Assembly: GCA_030849075.1 (NCBI GenBank)
Contig: JASAOO010003547.1
Location: 1-64,000 of the forward strand
DNA: 64,000 nt
Source of the DNA: Zelonia costaricensis
Taxonomy: Eukaryota; Euglenozoa; Kinetoplastea; Trypanosomatida; Trypanosomatidae
Direction: 5' to 3'
Within the stretch, counting starts at the first letter, position 1. The number at the start of each line of letters is the position of its first letter. The notes beneath the pieces are model-generated. The model was not told where the DNA came from. It did no database searches and worked only from the letters and a program-made list of their open reading frames with translations. Positions 21,071 to 32,400 of this stretch are shown here, piece by piece. Position numbers and translations under genes: made by a program.

Positions 21071-24000
21071 TCACCACGCGTAGGTGGACAGGCAGCGCCC
21101 GTTCAGCTGGCACCGTAGCGCACTCGCCGCATACGCTGTCGATCCGAGCGGGCCGTGTGCAGCACCGCTGCCTTGACGCACCAGCGAGCACTCAGCGAAG
21201 TCGATGCGGTCCAGCACATCGTGGTACACAGCTGCCCGCAGCTCTGACGGGGCGTCCACAACGTCGACGAGCACCGAGTCGCGCCGCTCCGCCAGCACCG
21301 CGACCACAGCCGTCGTCGCGCCGCCATACGAGGGCAGCGGGTCCACCACACCGCGGTACGTGCCCGGGTGCTGGTCCGCCCCGCCCTCGTGGGGCCACAG
21401 CGCCCGCTCGACCGCCACGGCCTGGCGCGACGCATCCGCGTGCAGCGCTGCACCGCCGTCCTCGCCGTCGAACCGCCGCTCCCCGCCGCGTGCATCGCGG
21501 ACGTCGGTGGTGGCACGCGCACCTGCGCCGGCCTCGATGCGCTCCAGCTGCGGAACGACGAAGAACTCAGTCGTCGAGGTGGCCGCTGTGCCCTGGCCGT
21601 CCAAGGGGGCCTCCGGGGTGGGGTCGAGCTCTAGGTACATCCACACCGCGGGCAGCTCCTGCGCCTCGCCCATAAAGGACTCCGAGAGCAGGTAGGAGCG
21701 GTGTGCTGGTCGCACCCGGCCCACGCCATGCGTGCCAGCGCCGCCCTGGAAGGCACGCGGCACCTCCTCTTGGCCGATGAGCGTAATCTTCAGCCCCCAC
21801 GGCAGGCCACCGGTGGTGCCGCACGGTTGATTCAGCCCGATCCACAGCCGTGTCGGATAGCGCGTGCCGCCGTTCGAATGCGTCTCCTGCACACGCACGC
21901 GCACCAGCTGTGCCGGGACGGCGGGCCGCGTGCCGGTGAACGCCACAGAGACACGGAGGTCGTGGTAGCGGCGGCAGTCGAAGCAGACGTGGCAGCCGTG
22001 GAAGTGCGGCAGCACCTCCTTTGCGAAGCTTAACCACACGCACGCCGCGTCGTCGCGCTTCGAGACCAGCGTCGTCTGCGGCGGCGGCTTTGCCAGCCAC
22101 CCCCCGCCGTCGCTGCTGTCATCCCGCTCGCGGCTATCGCGGCGCGGTGACACGTCGCGGCGGTCCTCCGCGATGCCGCTGCGGTCGCCGAGCAGCAGCC
22201 GCTCCTGCTCCGCCTGCTGGTGGTACGTCCAGTTGCGGAGCAGCACCATCGCCTCGCCGTCCGCGTTCTCTGTCACGGCGAGCACGCGGTACGAGGTGCC
22301 GGGACGCAGGCCAAGCCGCTGATAAGCAGCATGCGTGCCGGCTGCAGCGCGAGGCCGACCAGAGGTGTCGCGCAGCACGGCGGCGGGGTAGGTCGAGAGC
22401 AGCACGATGCCGGCGCCCCGCGCAGTTGTGTTGAGGGCCGCCTCCATCTCCTCCAGCGCCGTGTCACTGCGCCGGTGCCACCAGTCCCAGGACTCCACCG
22501 GTCCGCCGGTGAAGTAACCCACTGCCACCTCGGCCGTGAGACCGCACAGGGCCCGGTAGCTGCCCAGCACCTTTGCCAGCGCCTTCTCGCACACGGGTGC
22601 CCACAAATCGTGTGTGGCGGTGCTGCTGCAGCCGTACAGCGTGGCAGGCCGATCCTGTTCCACGACACAGGGCAGGTAGGCGTCTACTGCGACCCGCGTC
22701 CACCACCCATGCACGCAGAGCCACACAACGTAGATGCCGTTGTCCTCGTCCTCGCCTGTGGTGCTGGCCAGCACGCTCGTCACGGCGCCGGTCGCCTCGG
22801 CCAGGGCGGACAGCGCGGCCGCGACCCCCGCGTCGCCGAGGCGCCCGCACCGGAGCGCGCTGGGGTCGACGCCAGCGCTGGTGAGCAGCTCAGCAGGGCG
22901 GCCGCGCGGCACGACGGCGTCGCGGGGCCGCCACTGCACCACAAAGGCGCTGCCCCGCTCCGGGTCGTAGCCGCGGCACCCGCCGCCCGCAAGCCCCAGC
23001 GAGGCCGACACGGGCAGAAAGGCAGCATCCACGTAGTCCAGCCCGCGTCGGCGGCACAGCGCGGCGACGTCAGAGGCGGTGCGCAGCCTCTGGCTGGCCG
23101 CCAGCTCCGCCGTCTCCTGGGCCAGCCGGCTGCGCAGGCGGTCCGTCTCGCGTATCACGTCCTCCTGCTCCAGCTCGCTGAGCTGTGTGTGCCGCGCCGG
23201 CACAAGGCGCTGCTCGCCAGTCCCTTGCGCTGCAGAGACAGCCTCGACGGCGACGGTGCGGCGTGCAGCGTGGCCTGGCTGTGGCGCGTACTCGTGCATC
23301 GGGCCTGACCACGTCGCAGTGCCGGACTCGAGCGGCGGTGGAGGGGCGGGTGGGCTGCAGAGAGCCGCGCACTGCGAATGGCGGGGCGTAGCGGAAGCGG
23401 CGACAGCGTGACGCTTGGCGCTGAACGGCGAGTCTGTGGAGACGGTGGTGAGGGCTGAGACTTCGAGACCCGTAGGGGTGCTGTCTGCAGCGGGCCGTGC
23501 CGCGGCGGCGCTGCTGGTCGACAGCGCAGCTGCCTCGGGTTTACTGGATGGCGTTGGGCCGCTCAGGCCCGTGGTTGCTTTGGTCTGAACAGTGTCCCTG
23601 TCCGCCCCCTCCACCAGCGGCCACGGCGGTGGGACGTCGTCCAGCAAGGGGATGTCGTACCGCCGCAGCAGCTCAAGCCCGTCGGCGTCCGTGGCGCGTA
23701 GCTGCAGCGCCTTCAACTCCACGAAGACGCGCTCGCATTTTGCCAGAAGCCGACGGGCCTCGCTGTACAGCGCGGCTGGCACGGAGGAGGGCACGGGCGA
23801 CGGCGACGACGTGGACGGCGCTGTCCCGCCGCCTGTCACGAGGGACTCGGAGAGGAGGAGTCGCAGCGCACTACGCAGCCGTTGGCCTTCTGCCTGTGCC
23901 GTCTGCCGCGCCTGCTCGGCCGCGGTGCGCAGCGCGTGTTCACGTTGCAGAGAGGCGTGCACCGCCTCAAGCGCGTTGGCGCTCTCCGCCCGCTCTCGCG

Positions 24001-24379
24001 TCACGGCCGCCATGAGGCGCGCCACCTCCTCACGCTCCCGGTCAAGCTCTGCGCGAAGGTCCGGAAGCTCGCCGTGGCGCAGTAGAGGTGCGGTGGCGCC
24101 GTCGTCGTTGGCGCTGAGAGTGCTCTGCTGGTCCGCGTACAAGACGGTGGTGGAGCGTGAGGACGACGGCGACAGAGTCGGGGGAGGCGGCGGCAGCCAC
24201 GCGGGTCGTAGCCTCGGCGGTGCTGCCGGAGATGGCGGCGCGTCCTCGCCGTCTATGCGCGGGGATGCTGAGGCGGTGTCGGCCACCGACGGCGGATGCG
24301 ACGATGCAACGATGGAGGCTTGCCGAGCTGCCGCCGCGGTGTGCGCCATCGCCCCGTATTCGACCCCGGCCCGGCGCAT
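21071..24379 (-). CDS. Calpain-like cysteine peptidase family protein (clan CA, C2), predicted inactive
   Basis: 1102 residues from the ATG at 24379; an alternative ATG is at 24349. Residues about 105-180 form a charged coiled coil (LRAELDREREEVARLM onwards). The calpain core starts near 440. At the catalytic Cys position the motif reads LGDAGVAAALSALAE, with Ala517 in place of Cys. The catalytic His region reads GLRPGTSYRVLAV, with Thr695 in place of His. The Asn is kept in LLRNW (Asn716). The spacing matches calpains (about 178 and 21 residues). A C2-like/beta-sandwich domain follows (about 780-1000, with FHGCHVCFDC and RLWIGLNQP). Many trypanosomatid calpain-like proteins lack the triad and are thought to be structural, often cytoskeletal or flagellar. 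With two of three catalytic residues replaced, proteolysis is very unlikely. Codon use resembles neighbouring genes, so it is not a decaying copy. Confidence 0.88.
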   Translation of the reverse strand: MRRAGVEYGAMAHTAAAARQASIVASSHPPSVADTASASPRIDGEDAPPSPAAPPRLRPAWLPPPPPTLSPSSSRSTTVLYADQQSTLSANDDGATAPLLRHGELPDLRAELDREREEVARLMAAVTRERAESANALEAVHASLQREHALRTAAEQARQTAQAEGQRLRSALRLLLSESLVTGGGTAPSTSSPSPVPSSVPAALYSEARRLLAKCERVFVELKALQLRATDADGLELLRRYDIPLLDDVPPPWPLVEGADRDTVQTKATTGLSGPTPSSKPEAAALSTSSAAAARPAADSTPTGLEVSALTTVSTDSPFSAKRHAVAASATPRHSQCAALCSPPAPPPPLESGTATWSGPMHEYAPQPGHAARRTVAVEAVSAAQGTGEQRLVPARHTQLSELEQEDVIRETDRLRSRLAQETAELAASQRLRTASDVAALCRRRGLDYVDAAFLPVSASLGLAGGGCRGYDPERGSAFVVQWRPRDAVVPRGRPAELLTSAGVDPSALRCGRLGDAGVAAALSALAEATGAVTSVLASTTGEDEDNGIYVVWLCVHGWWTRVAVDAYLPCVVEQDRPATLYGCSSTATHDLWAPVCEKALAKVLGSYRALCGLTAEVAVGYFTGGPVESWDWWHRRSDTALEEMEAALNTTARGAGIVLLSTYPAAVLRDTSGRPRAAAGTHAAYQRLGLRPGTSYRVLAVTENADGEAMVLLRNWTYHQQAEQERLLLGDRSGIAEDRRDVSPRRDSRERDDSSDGGGWLAKPPPQTTLVSKRDDAACVWLSFAKEVLPHFHGCHVCFDCRRYHDLRVSVAFTGTRPAVPAQLVRVRVQETHSNGGTRYPTRLWIGLNQPCGTTGGLPWGLKITLIGQEEVPRAFQGGAGTHGVGRVRPAHRSYLLSESFMGEAQELPAVWMYLELDPTPEAPLDGQGTAATSTTEFFVVPQLERIEAGAGARATTDVRDARGGERRFDGEDGGAALHADASRQAVAVERALWPHEGGADQHPGTYRGVVDPLPSYGGATTAVVAVLAERRDSVLVDVVDAPSELRAAVYHDVLDRIDFAECSLVRQGSGAAHGPLGSTAYAASALRCQLNGRCLSTYAW

Positions 24380-25381
24380 GGGCACCGAGCTCTCGAACGA
24401 AGTGTGAAACAGGTCTATAGTGGCAGGTCCCTACAAATGCGCATGTCGAGGGGGGGGGTCGTGCGGGTACGTGTGTGCTTTAATAGGGAGGTGCAGCACG
24501 CCGAGGGTGCCGGTCCCTTTTCTTTGTGGAGTGTGTGCGTACGCGCGAGTTGATGTGCGTGTGTGTTTCTTTTGGGTAAGCCTGAGCGGCGAGGCAGTAC
24601 TTCTATGCCACCAAGAGATCGCGAGAGGTGCCGAGGCGGTATCAAGGTGAGGCCGCGCAAGCTCGTTTGCGGGGTCTATGTAGTGCAGGGATTGTCGAAG
24701 AGGAGATGTGGTGCCTCTGTACCGCTGCTGTCGGTGTGCTTGTGCGGCTGAGTCGTGGTGTGGCCGTTGCTGCTCGCGGTGAGAGGTGCGCACACAGAGT
24801 GGGAAAGAGGGTGAGCAGGGGCACTCCCCTCTATTGATAAACAAGCGAGAGTATGTCGATCCCCATGAGGTGTGGAAAGTGCGAAGGATGAAGTGACATC
24901 ACGTTTGAACATACAGGTCGCGGTGGAGTTGTTCGCTTGCCCTTCGTGAGCTGAGGCTGCAGCACACGACCGTGCCATGCCATGGCCGCACAGGTCTCGC
25001 CAGTGCGTGCCGAGCTCTCTGATCAGTGAAGAGCAGCACGCGCCGTTTCACTTCAGCTTTCGCTTTTCTCTGTACAGTCTTTCTTGGTTTTTGTTTGAGC
25101 ACTTTTAGCACTTCCTTCTTTCATAATTCCAAATGAATGACGAGGCAAGGCGGCTCTCGAGAGAACCGGAACGCTGACGGCACCGCTTTCCTCGGTGCTC
25201 GTCACCGAAGGCGGCCACAAGTGCCCATGTTGTGCCACGCTGCGCACACGCGTACACACGCACCCGCACACACACACACACACACCGAGTCAAACACTCG
25301 TGGCTGCACAGAGCGTGTCGCAGAAAACGGAAGAGCAAGTGGTCCGTCTACTTGCGCTGTTCTGCAGCTCGCACCCACGCT

Positions 25382-25412
<31 letters not shown>

Positions 25413-26006
25413 TACACACAGCACCGAGAGAAGGCAGTGCAAGCTGGGACAGGGGGGAGGGAATCGGGAAAGGCGAGGGTTTGGCATACATCGTCCTGTT
25501 CACAAGGTGAGTGCAAACCAATTCAAACCGTCGCACAGCGCGCGCTACCCAATCGGTACGGCGACGGCGCAAACAAAAAAGAAAAAAGAGCCGAAGCCGC
25601 TAAGGGAGGGGAAAGAGTGGCGGCACACAAGGAATAGAGCACGCGTCGGCATGAGTGAGCACACAAGGAAAGGAAAGCGAGAAAGCAACAAGATGCAGCA
25701 CCGACGGCGCGCCGCCGCCGCCGAGACCAGAAACACGCGTCGGTGTATATGCGCGTGGATCCCTGTCGGGGCGGCCTTCAACTGTACTTCCAAACTCTAT
25801 GATCGGAGGCTGCACCACACCTATTTACATGGAAAACAGAGGCTGAGGCTTGCAGCAGCAGCAGCAGCAGCAACACGTGACGCGGTGCGGTGCCGCTACG
25901 CCCGCAGCCGCAGTCGTCGACGATAAACAAAGAGAGCGCAGCAGAAGGCTGGATCTGACTGGATCTCGCCTCGATGCACCCACAGCAGAAAGGCACGACG
26001 CACCCA
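24380..26006. other. Intergenic region between the acidic-tailed gene and the calpain-like gene
   Basis: About 1.6 kb with two (CA)n runs (about 25265-25283 and 25382-25408) and a CAG run (about 25853-25871). It holds a 3' UTR and the splice region of the calpain-like gene. Open frames consist of His-Thr repeat peptide and show no coding bias. Confidence 0.6.
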
Positions 26007-27368
26007 CTACTCCTCATCATCGCCGTCGTCTGCCGCCTCGTACTCCACAATCTGCCAGCGACCGCGCCGGCTCGCGGGCGGCGCGGTGTCCTTGCGGATC
26101 GTCGCGGTCGGCGGCGCGGGCGTCACAGAAGCAGCGGCATCGGCGGCCTCCGTGCACGACGCGTCGGCAGCCGATGCGCACGACGCAGACGACGGTGCGT
26201 GGGCAACCGACGAGGCGTGCGAGGGCGCCGCTGACGGTGCCGAGGCTCCGCCGCGGGCGAGACTGGCGCCGCCGAGGCGCTGCTGCGGCCGCTGCACCGG
26301 CGCACCCGCGATTGCCGCGTCCGGGCTGCTTGCCGCCTGTGTGTGGTACATGCTCTCCAGGGCCTCGTCCGAGACGGCAGAGGGACGCAGCGGACGCTGC
26401 AGCCGCACCTGGCGGAGCATCGTCGCCACAGCCGCGGCCGGCGGCACCCCCGCACGTGCCGCGGGTCCGCTGCTGCGACGGCTGAGGACGGGGGCAACTT
26501 GCTGGGACGAGGGCGGTGCAGCAGCCCCGCCAAGTGCCGCCAGCAGTGCCGCCCGCTCCTCCTCTGCGTCCTGGGCAGGCGCTGTGGCAGTAGAGGCCGA
26601 CGACTGCGTCGGCTGCGGTGGCGGCGGGTCCAGCACACTGGCCGGCACGTCCATCCAGCGGCGGTACTTGTCGTAGTACACGGACTGCAGCGCCTGCACC
26701 TGGCTGAGAAACTCGTCCCGGGCACGGGCCACTTGCGCGTCGCGCTCGCACTCGGCGGGGGTGCGCACGTGCACGTCCTGCACGCCTGCAAAGATGGACT
26801 CCGCGGCCGCTGCGGATGGCGCCGAAGCCGCTCCCGCGACGTCATCGTCGTCGGCGTCCGAGTCGCTGTCCGCACCGCCCAAAGTGGATGGCAGCGACTG
26901 GCGCACGAGCGCGTATAGGGTGAGCACGTTGCTGCGCAAGGAGTCCCGCGTCACGTCGTATGGCTGCTCCTTGCCAGCCGGCGCCGCTGCAGCGCCGGGC
27001 CCGCTTGCGTTCGGCGGGGTGGCGACTGCGGGGTGCGATTCGGTCGCACGAGCCGCGCGGCGGTGGCGCCGCGTTTCCTGGAGCTTCCACTGCAGGTAGC
27101 CGGCCCGCTCACGGCACACGGCAGCCGTGAAGTGGTGTGGGTCCAGATGGCGCACAGAGCGGCGCTCCTGGGGGGTTTGTGGGGTGCAGAGCGCCTGTTG
27201 CACCGCCTTGGCGACGAGCTCCCACGGACTCTGCGCGGTCGCCGGCGACTGTGCCGCGCTGGGCAGCAGCTCATCGACAGAGGGCTCTAGCGGGGCATGG
27301 AAGCGGGCGGCGAGGAGGAGGATGAGGTGGTCCAGGTACGCGCTGAAGGAGTCTGCCTCGGTGGACAT
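26007..27368 (-). CDS. Hypothetical protein, Ala/Pro-rich with acidic C-terminal tail
   Basis: 453 residues from the ATG at 27368. A candidate trans-splice AG lies 23 nt upstream (27392-27393), and the longer frame to 27560 has no recognisable coding content. The N-terminal 170 residues look folded and helical (SFSAYLDHLILLLAARFHA, LTLYALVRQSLPSTL). An acidic patch lies near 165-175 (DSDSDADDDD). A second helical stretch (about 195-245) contains FLSQVQALQSVYYDKYRRWM. The C-terminal half is Ala/Pro/Ser-rich and ends WQIVEYE followed by an acidic tail. I do not recognise a family. The conserved-looking N-terminus and the WQIVEYE tail are the parts to use in profile searches. Confidence 0.75.
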   Translation of the reverse strand: MSTEADSFSAYLDHLILLLAARFHAPLEPSVDELLPSAAQSPATAQSPWELVAKAVQQALCTPQTPQERRSVRHLDPHHFTAAVCRERAGYLQWKLQETRRHRRAARATESHPAVATPPNASGPGAAAAPAGKEQPYDVTRDSLRSNVLTLYALVRQSLPSTLGGADSDSDADDDDVAGAASAPSAAAAESIFAGVQDVHVRTPAECERDAQVARARDEFLSQVQALQSVYYDKYRRWMDVPASVLDPPPPQPTQSSASTATAPAQDAEEERAALLAALGGAAAPPSSQQVAPVLSRRSSGPAARAGVPPAAAVATMLRQVRLQRPLRPSAVSDEALESMYHTQAASSPDAAIAGAPVQRPQQRLGGASLARGGASAPSAAPSHASSVAHAPSSASCASAADASCTEAADAAASVTPAPPTATIRKDTAPPASRRGRWQIVEYEAADDGDDEE

Positions 27369-28680
27369 GGCGACGGCCTTGTACAGCGTGCCTGCGGTAG
27401 CGACGTGGACAAGGGAGTGGAGGCGTGCGTCTATGTCGAAGTGTCTCGGTGTGTTTGCGTGCGTGTACAAATTTTCGAACTCGCCCCTCTGTGAAAGTCG
27501 TAGCAGGGAAACAAAAGAAGAGGGCTCTAGAACAGACTGTGTGGAGGATCGCGCAGACAAGTACAGGCACGACGTAAAGAGAAAAGAGTGGAATACTGCA
27601 TCGTGTTATGTGTGTGTGTGTGTTGTTGGGGAGGAGATGAAGGAAAGGTGAGATAAGAGATGCTCACTGAGATGACACGCGGAGGCCTCACGGCGCATGC
27701 GCGGCTACGGAGCAGCCACGAGACGGCACAAAACTCGGCGAGCCCTCCTTGGCGCATCACGCAAAGGCGGTGAAGAGAGGGGGCGTTGCCTTCCATTTGG
27801 TGCCGTTTGTTTCTTGCGGTGCCGTGGGCGCGACATACGAGACTGCCTGCACGTTTCGCCATACCAGCGCACGCGTGGCGCCTCGCTGGTCGAAGATAGG
27901 ACATTTCAGAGTGGGACACATTGGCACTTGTGTGCGCGGGACGGGGGGGGGGGAACAAATACACAAAAAAAGAGCAAACGCGGCACGCGGTGTCTTTTGT
28001 GTGTGTGTGCGTGTGTGGAGAGGGGGGACACTCAGCTCAAGTACATATGAGTCTTCGAGGAGAAGAAAAAAGGAGGGGAATGCGCCGCCCCGCCCATCGT
28101 CGCTCTGCATGGGACGGACCTGGGAAACACTCACGACAGACAAGAGGCGGGCACGTCTACGCTCGCACGTGAGGGAGGGGCGAGGAGCCAAAAAAAAAAA
28201 AAGGAGATTCTAGCAAAGCGCATACATTCCACCGAGAGGCATGTGTGGGGGGAGCGGGGTAGGGAGGAGGTTCGATGGCAGGCTCTCGACCTTGCTCACC
28301 TGTCGGCACCCCACCAAGCACAGGACGAGGCAACAAGAGGGAAGATGAACAAGAAGGCGTGGCGAGGTCAGGCCACATGGGGGCCGGCGGGCAAATCCGT
28401 GCGAGGAAGGAAGAAGAGTGTGGCGAGCGTCCTGCTAGACCAGATTAGTTCCAGATTGGGGCACGCGGCGGAGCAAGGAGAAGAAGAGGCAACAAACATC
28501 CAAGAGTGATCCAATAACGCCGAATCACAAAGAGGGAAAAAGAGAAGGAAACAAATGGGGGGGGGCAAAGCCAGGGCCCAAAATTAAGACCGGAGTGTGG
28601 GGTCACTCGGGGTCCACCGCAAGCCAGGGACGGGGTTGCCCCGTGGCAGGGAAAGGGAAACGGCTTGGCGACCGCGAAGT

Positions 28681-28729
<49 letters not shown>

Positions 28730-29405
28730 GCATACACCGAGACTGAACCCACAACTAGGGCATGGGCTCGTGGGGGGGAGGGCAGCCGATAAAGAGCGAG
28801 AGCGGGAGTGGGCCCACATGCGCTGTCGTTGCGCAGGCGCAAAGGTGGGTGGCCGAGGAAAGGAGACAGAGGCTACTAGCAGGCACCGCAACCCAGCAAC
28901 GCAATAGGGGACGGCCTAACGCTCGCTGATAAGATGGCGCGTCAACGTGAAAGAGGGGAAGGAAAACTGCAAAAAAAAAGTCACAACGCTGCAAGTGGCG
29001 CAGGCTTTGCTCGACAAAGGAGTAAGAAAAAAACAAGGAGGAGAGCAAAGCTGGCGTGTGCGTGCCTGCGTGCGCGCGTGAGCGTCCGAAAGGGGGGAGC
29101 GCGGAGAGGACGCAGAGGAAACGAGAAGGAGCGAGAAAAGAAAAAAAACAAAGGAGGTCTGCTGTGGCACAATGTATCGCATTCTACGGCAAGAGGGGCG
29201 GGCGGGGGAGAGGGGGGGGGTGGCGAAGGACAAAACAAACACGCGTCTACACGGATCGCGGAGAGTGGAGCAGGCAAGACAGGTCATCGCGCGGTCATCG
29301 AAACACCACCGATCGTGTGGAAAGGGCGGGGGAGGCAGTAGGACCAGACGCGACGGTGCGCGGTCGGTGACCATCTCAACCCCACTTCACCTTCTATACG
29401 CTCCA
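27369..29405. other. Intergenic region downstream of the TPR/J gene
   Basis: About 2 kb, including the 3' UTR of the TPR/J-protein gene and the splice region of the acidic-tailed gene. It holds a 43-nt (AC)n run at 28684-28726 and an A run at about 28190-28202. No open frame with coding character. Confidence 0.6.
28684..28726. repeat. (AC)n microsatellite
   Basis: A perfect AC dinucleotide run of 43 nt, among the longest in the window. Read on the transcribed strand it is (GT)n in a 3' UTR or intergenic segment. Confidence 0.95.
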
Positions 29406-32400
29406 TTAAAACACAGCCCCGCTGCGTTCCCGCAGCGCCTGGTAAGCAATGCAGATGGACTTGAAGTGGCGCTCCGCCTCCTGCTGCTCCTGCTGCGTGG
29501 CCGTCACCCACTTGTCGGGGTGCCAGCGCAGCGCCGCCTCGCGGTACGCCTTGGCAATCACCTTCGGCTCCGGCAGCCGCCCGTACTCGCCCGGCGCGGA
29601 GGGGGCGACAATGCTGAGCCCGAGAAGCTGCAGCTGGCCCATCACCTCGCGCACAGCAGCCGACGTGGCGCGCCGCACGTCTGTGCGCGGCGGCGGCGCC
29701 GATGACGACGACGGTAACCCGGACGCACGCGGGTTCTGCGTGCGGGTCCAGCCGGCGTCGGGCGGGGCCGAAGACGGCTTCGTGGACTTGACGGACTCGC
29801 TTGACGGGGCGAGCGCCGTCAAGATCGTCTGCCGCTGGGTGAGGGCCTGCTGCAGCTGCGTCTTGTGCTCCGTCGTCGGCGCCAGCTCCACGGCGCGGGT
29901 CAGGTCGGTGACAGCGGCGTCGGCGTAGCTGCGCAGCCGGTCCTTCACGGCGGCGGTCCACTGCCCAGTGTAGCGGCTCGTCAGTACCGCCCGCTGCCCC
30001 TCGTACTCCTGCGCGAGGAGGTACAGCTGCACACGTCCGCGCCGGCCGTAGGCGGTGGCGTGCTGCGGGCTCAGCGAGACGGCAGCGTCGGCGTCGCCGA
30101 GGGCGTCTCGCCAGCGCCCCGCCTGCATGTACACCGCCGTGCGATTGCAGTACACAGCCGCCAGCAGCGCGTGGTTCAGTCGGTCCGTCTCGAGACAGCG
30201 CGTGTAGGCGGACGCGGCGGCGTCCCACTCGCCGGCGGCGTAGGCGGCGTTGCCGGCATCGCGGTAGCGCGCGAACTTCTCGATGGTGTGCCGCAGCTCC
30301 GTGATGCGGCTGTCCTCGCGCAGGTGGTGCTGCTTGCCCCACTCCTCCATCTGCAGTGCCGCCCCGTGGCCCGCCGCACTGGGCAGCCCCTCCCGCAGCT
30401 GTGCCGCGCAGTACCGCAGGTGCGCCTTGAGCATTCGGTTCTGCGCGTGCCGCTTCTCGGCGGCCTCGTCCAGCAGCGCGAGGCACCGCTGCGTGGCCGC
30501 GGCGTCGTGCATCGTGTAGAAGACGGCCTTGGTCATCACCGGGTAGAGCTCAAGGCAGTCGGGGTAGGTTTGGTGCAGCGCCTCGGCGTCCGCCAGCGCC
30601 TTCTTCGGCTCCAGGTGCAGCAACGCCTCAAGTCGCAGCGCCTGCCACGAAACCGCCGTCGGTCCGGCGTAGCTGGCGGAGGCGAGCACCTTGTCCATCG
30701 CAGCCAGCGCCGCGGCCCACCGCTCGTGCCTCAGGTCCTGCCAGAAGCTCTCCACCACCTCCAGCGCGGCGGCCTCGGCGGCGATGGCCTGCACATCACG
30801 CTGGGCCTTGGCAAACGCGTTCGCGCACCGCCCCGCAGCCGGCTCATCCGCCGCTTCCGGCCGCACGGAGGAGAGCGACGGACGGTGCCGGGCCCCGTCG
30901 CAGGCCGTGCCGTGGCCGGCCCCCTCCTTCTCGAAGCCTTGCTGGGCCAGCTGGTAGTACTTCTTTGCCTCCAGCAGCCGGTACGCCGCGGCGTAGGCTT
31001 TGGCAGCGCGCCAGCACGCCTTCGGGTGCCCAGGGTGGAGGTGCAGGAGGTAGAGGCAGTCGGCCACGGCCGGGAGGTAGCGGAAGGTCAGCAGGAAGGC
31101 CGAGGCGCGATTCCCCCACAGCGCCTCGTAGCGAGGGGCCAGTCGAATGGCCTCCGTGTAGCTCGCGATGGCGTGACCAAACTCCTCCTTCAGCAGGAAA
31201 GCGTTGCCGCGCTCCTTGAGCCGCTCCACCACACTCGCGTTCGCCCCGTGCACGGACGTGGGCGTGCCGGCGGCGGACTGCCGGTGCGGGCTTGGCGGCA
31301 CTGAGCCGGCGCCCACACCGCCCCGCTTGGCCCCGTACATCGGCGAGCCCGCAGCCCCCGGCGCCTCGGCCCGACTGGTCGCCGCCGCAGCAGCAGCAAC
31401 GCCAGCAGGAGGTGGCTGCAGCTCGCCCGTGCCGTCCAAGGCGGACGCAGTGGCGCCCATTGTGACGTCGTCGTCCGAGGAGCTGCAGTGCACCGTGGCC
31501 TCCTCCGCCTCGCGCAGCCCGGCGGATAGGTGCGGCATGGAGCTGAAGAAGTGCAGCGTCGCGGCCGTTTCGCCGTTGGGCGAGCACTGCGCGTCGTGGT
31601 GCATGAGCGAGGCGGACGAGTTGCTGGCGAGCGACATCAGCGACCCGTGACGGGAGCGGCGGTGCAGGCCGGATCGCATCGGCGGCGGGGAGGGTGGAAA
31701 GGGGCGGGCCAAGTACGGCGAGGACAGCGCCGCAGCGGCGGCGGTCCCCGACGCCGTCTCCTGACTGCCCTCGCTGTGCACGCCGTGCCGGCTTGCCGAG
31801 CGGCTCGGGGGTGCAGGAGACCCGCCGCCTGCGTCGCACGCGGGCGGCGGGCCAGCGCTGGCGGCGCGGAACATGGCCGCCTCGGCGGCAGCGCGCGTGG
31901 AGGACGGAGTGGCGGCGCCGTTGTGGGCCCTCGAGGCGTCCTTGGTGAGCAGCACCGGGCGGCTCAGCGTCGACGAGCGCGTCATGCGTGCGCCGGGCGT
32001 ACGCTGGCGGGCTGCCCGCTGGCCTAGGGCGGCCGCGGGGTGCCGCGTGAAAGTCGACGGGTGCGTGCGGGGCACGTCGCCAGCGTGCGGCGGCGCAGCC
32101 GCCGCGGCAGGGGCGCTGCGGCTTGCACCTTCGCGCTGCTTCGCAGACTGGCGTGAGCGCAGGAAGGGCTGAACAGCCGGCCCGGTGGTGGCGGCGGCGG
32201 CGGCACCATCGGCCGGGGCGTCTGCGGAGGACCCGGTGGAGGGGGACGGCGTCGGGCTCGAGCTGCGGGCCCGCTTAGCCGGCGAGCTGTTCTTCTCCGC
32301 CTGCCACTGCCGCAGCGCATCAGTCCTGGCCGCAGCCTCCCCGGCGAGTGTCGCTGTCTCCGTCCGCGGCGGTGGTGCCGAGGCGGTGCGCGCGTTTCGC

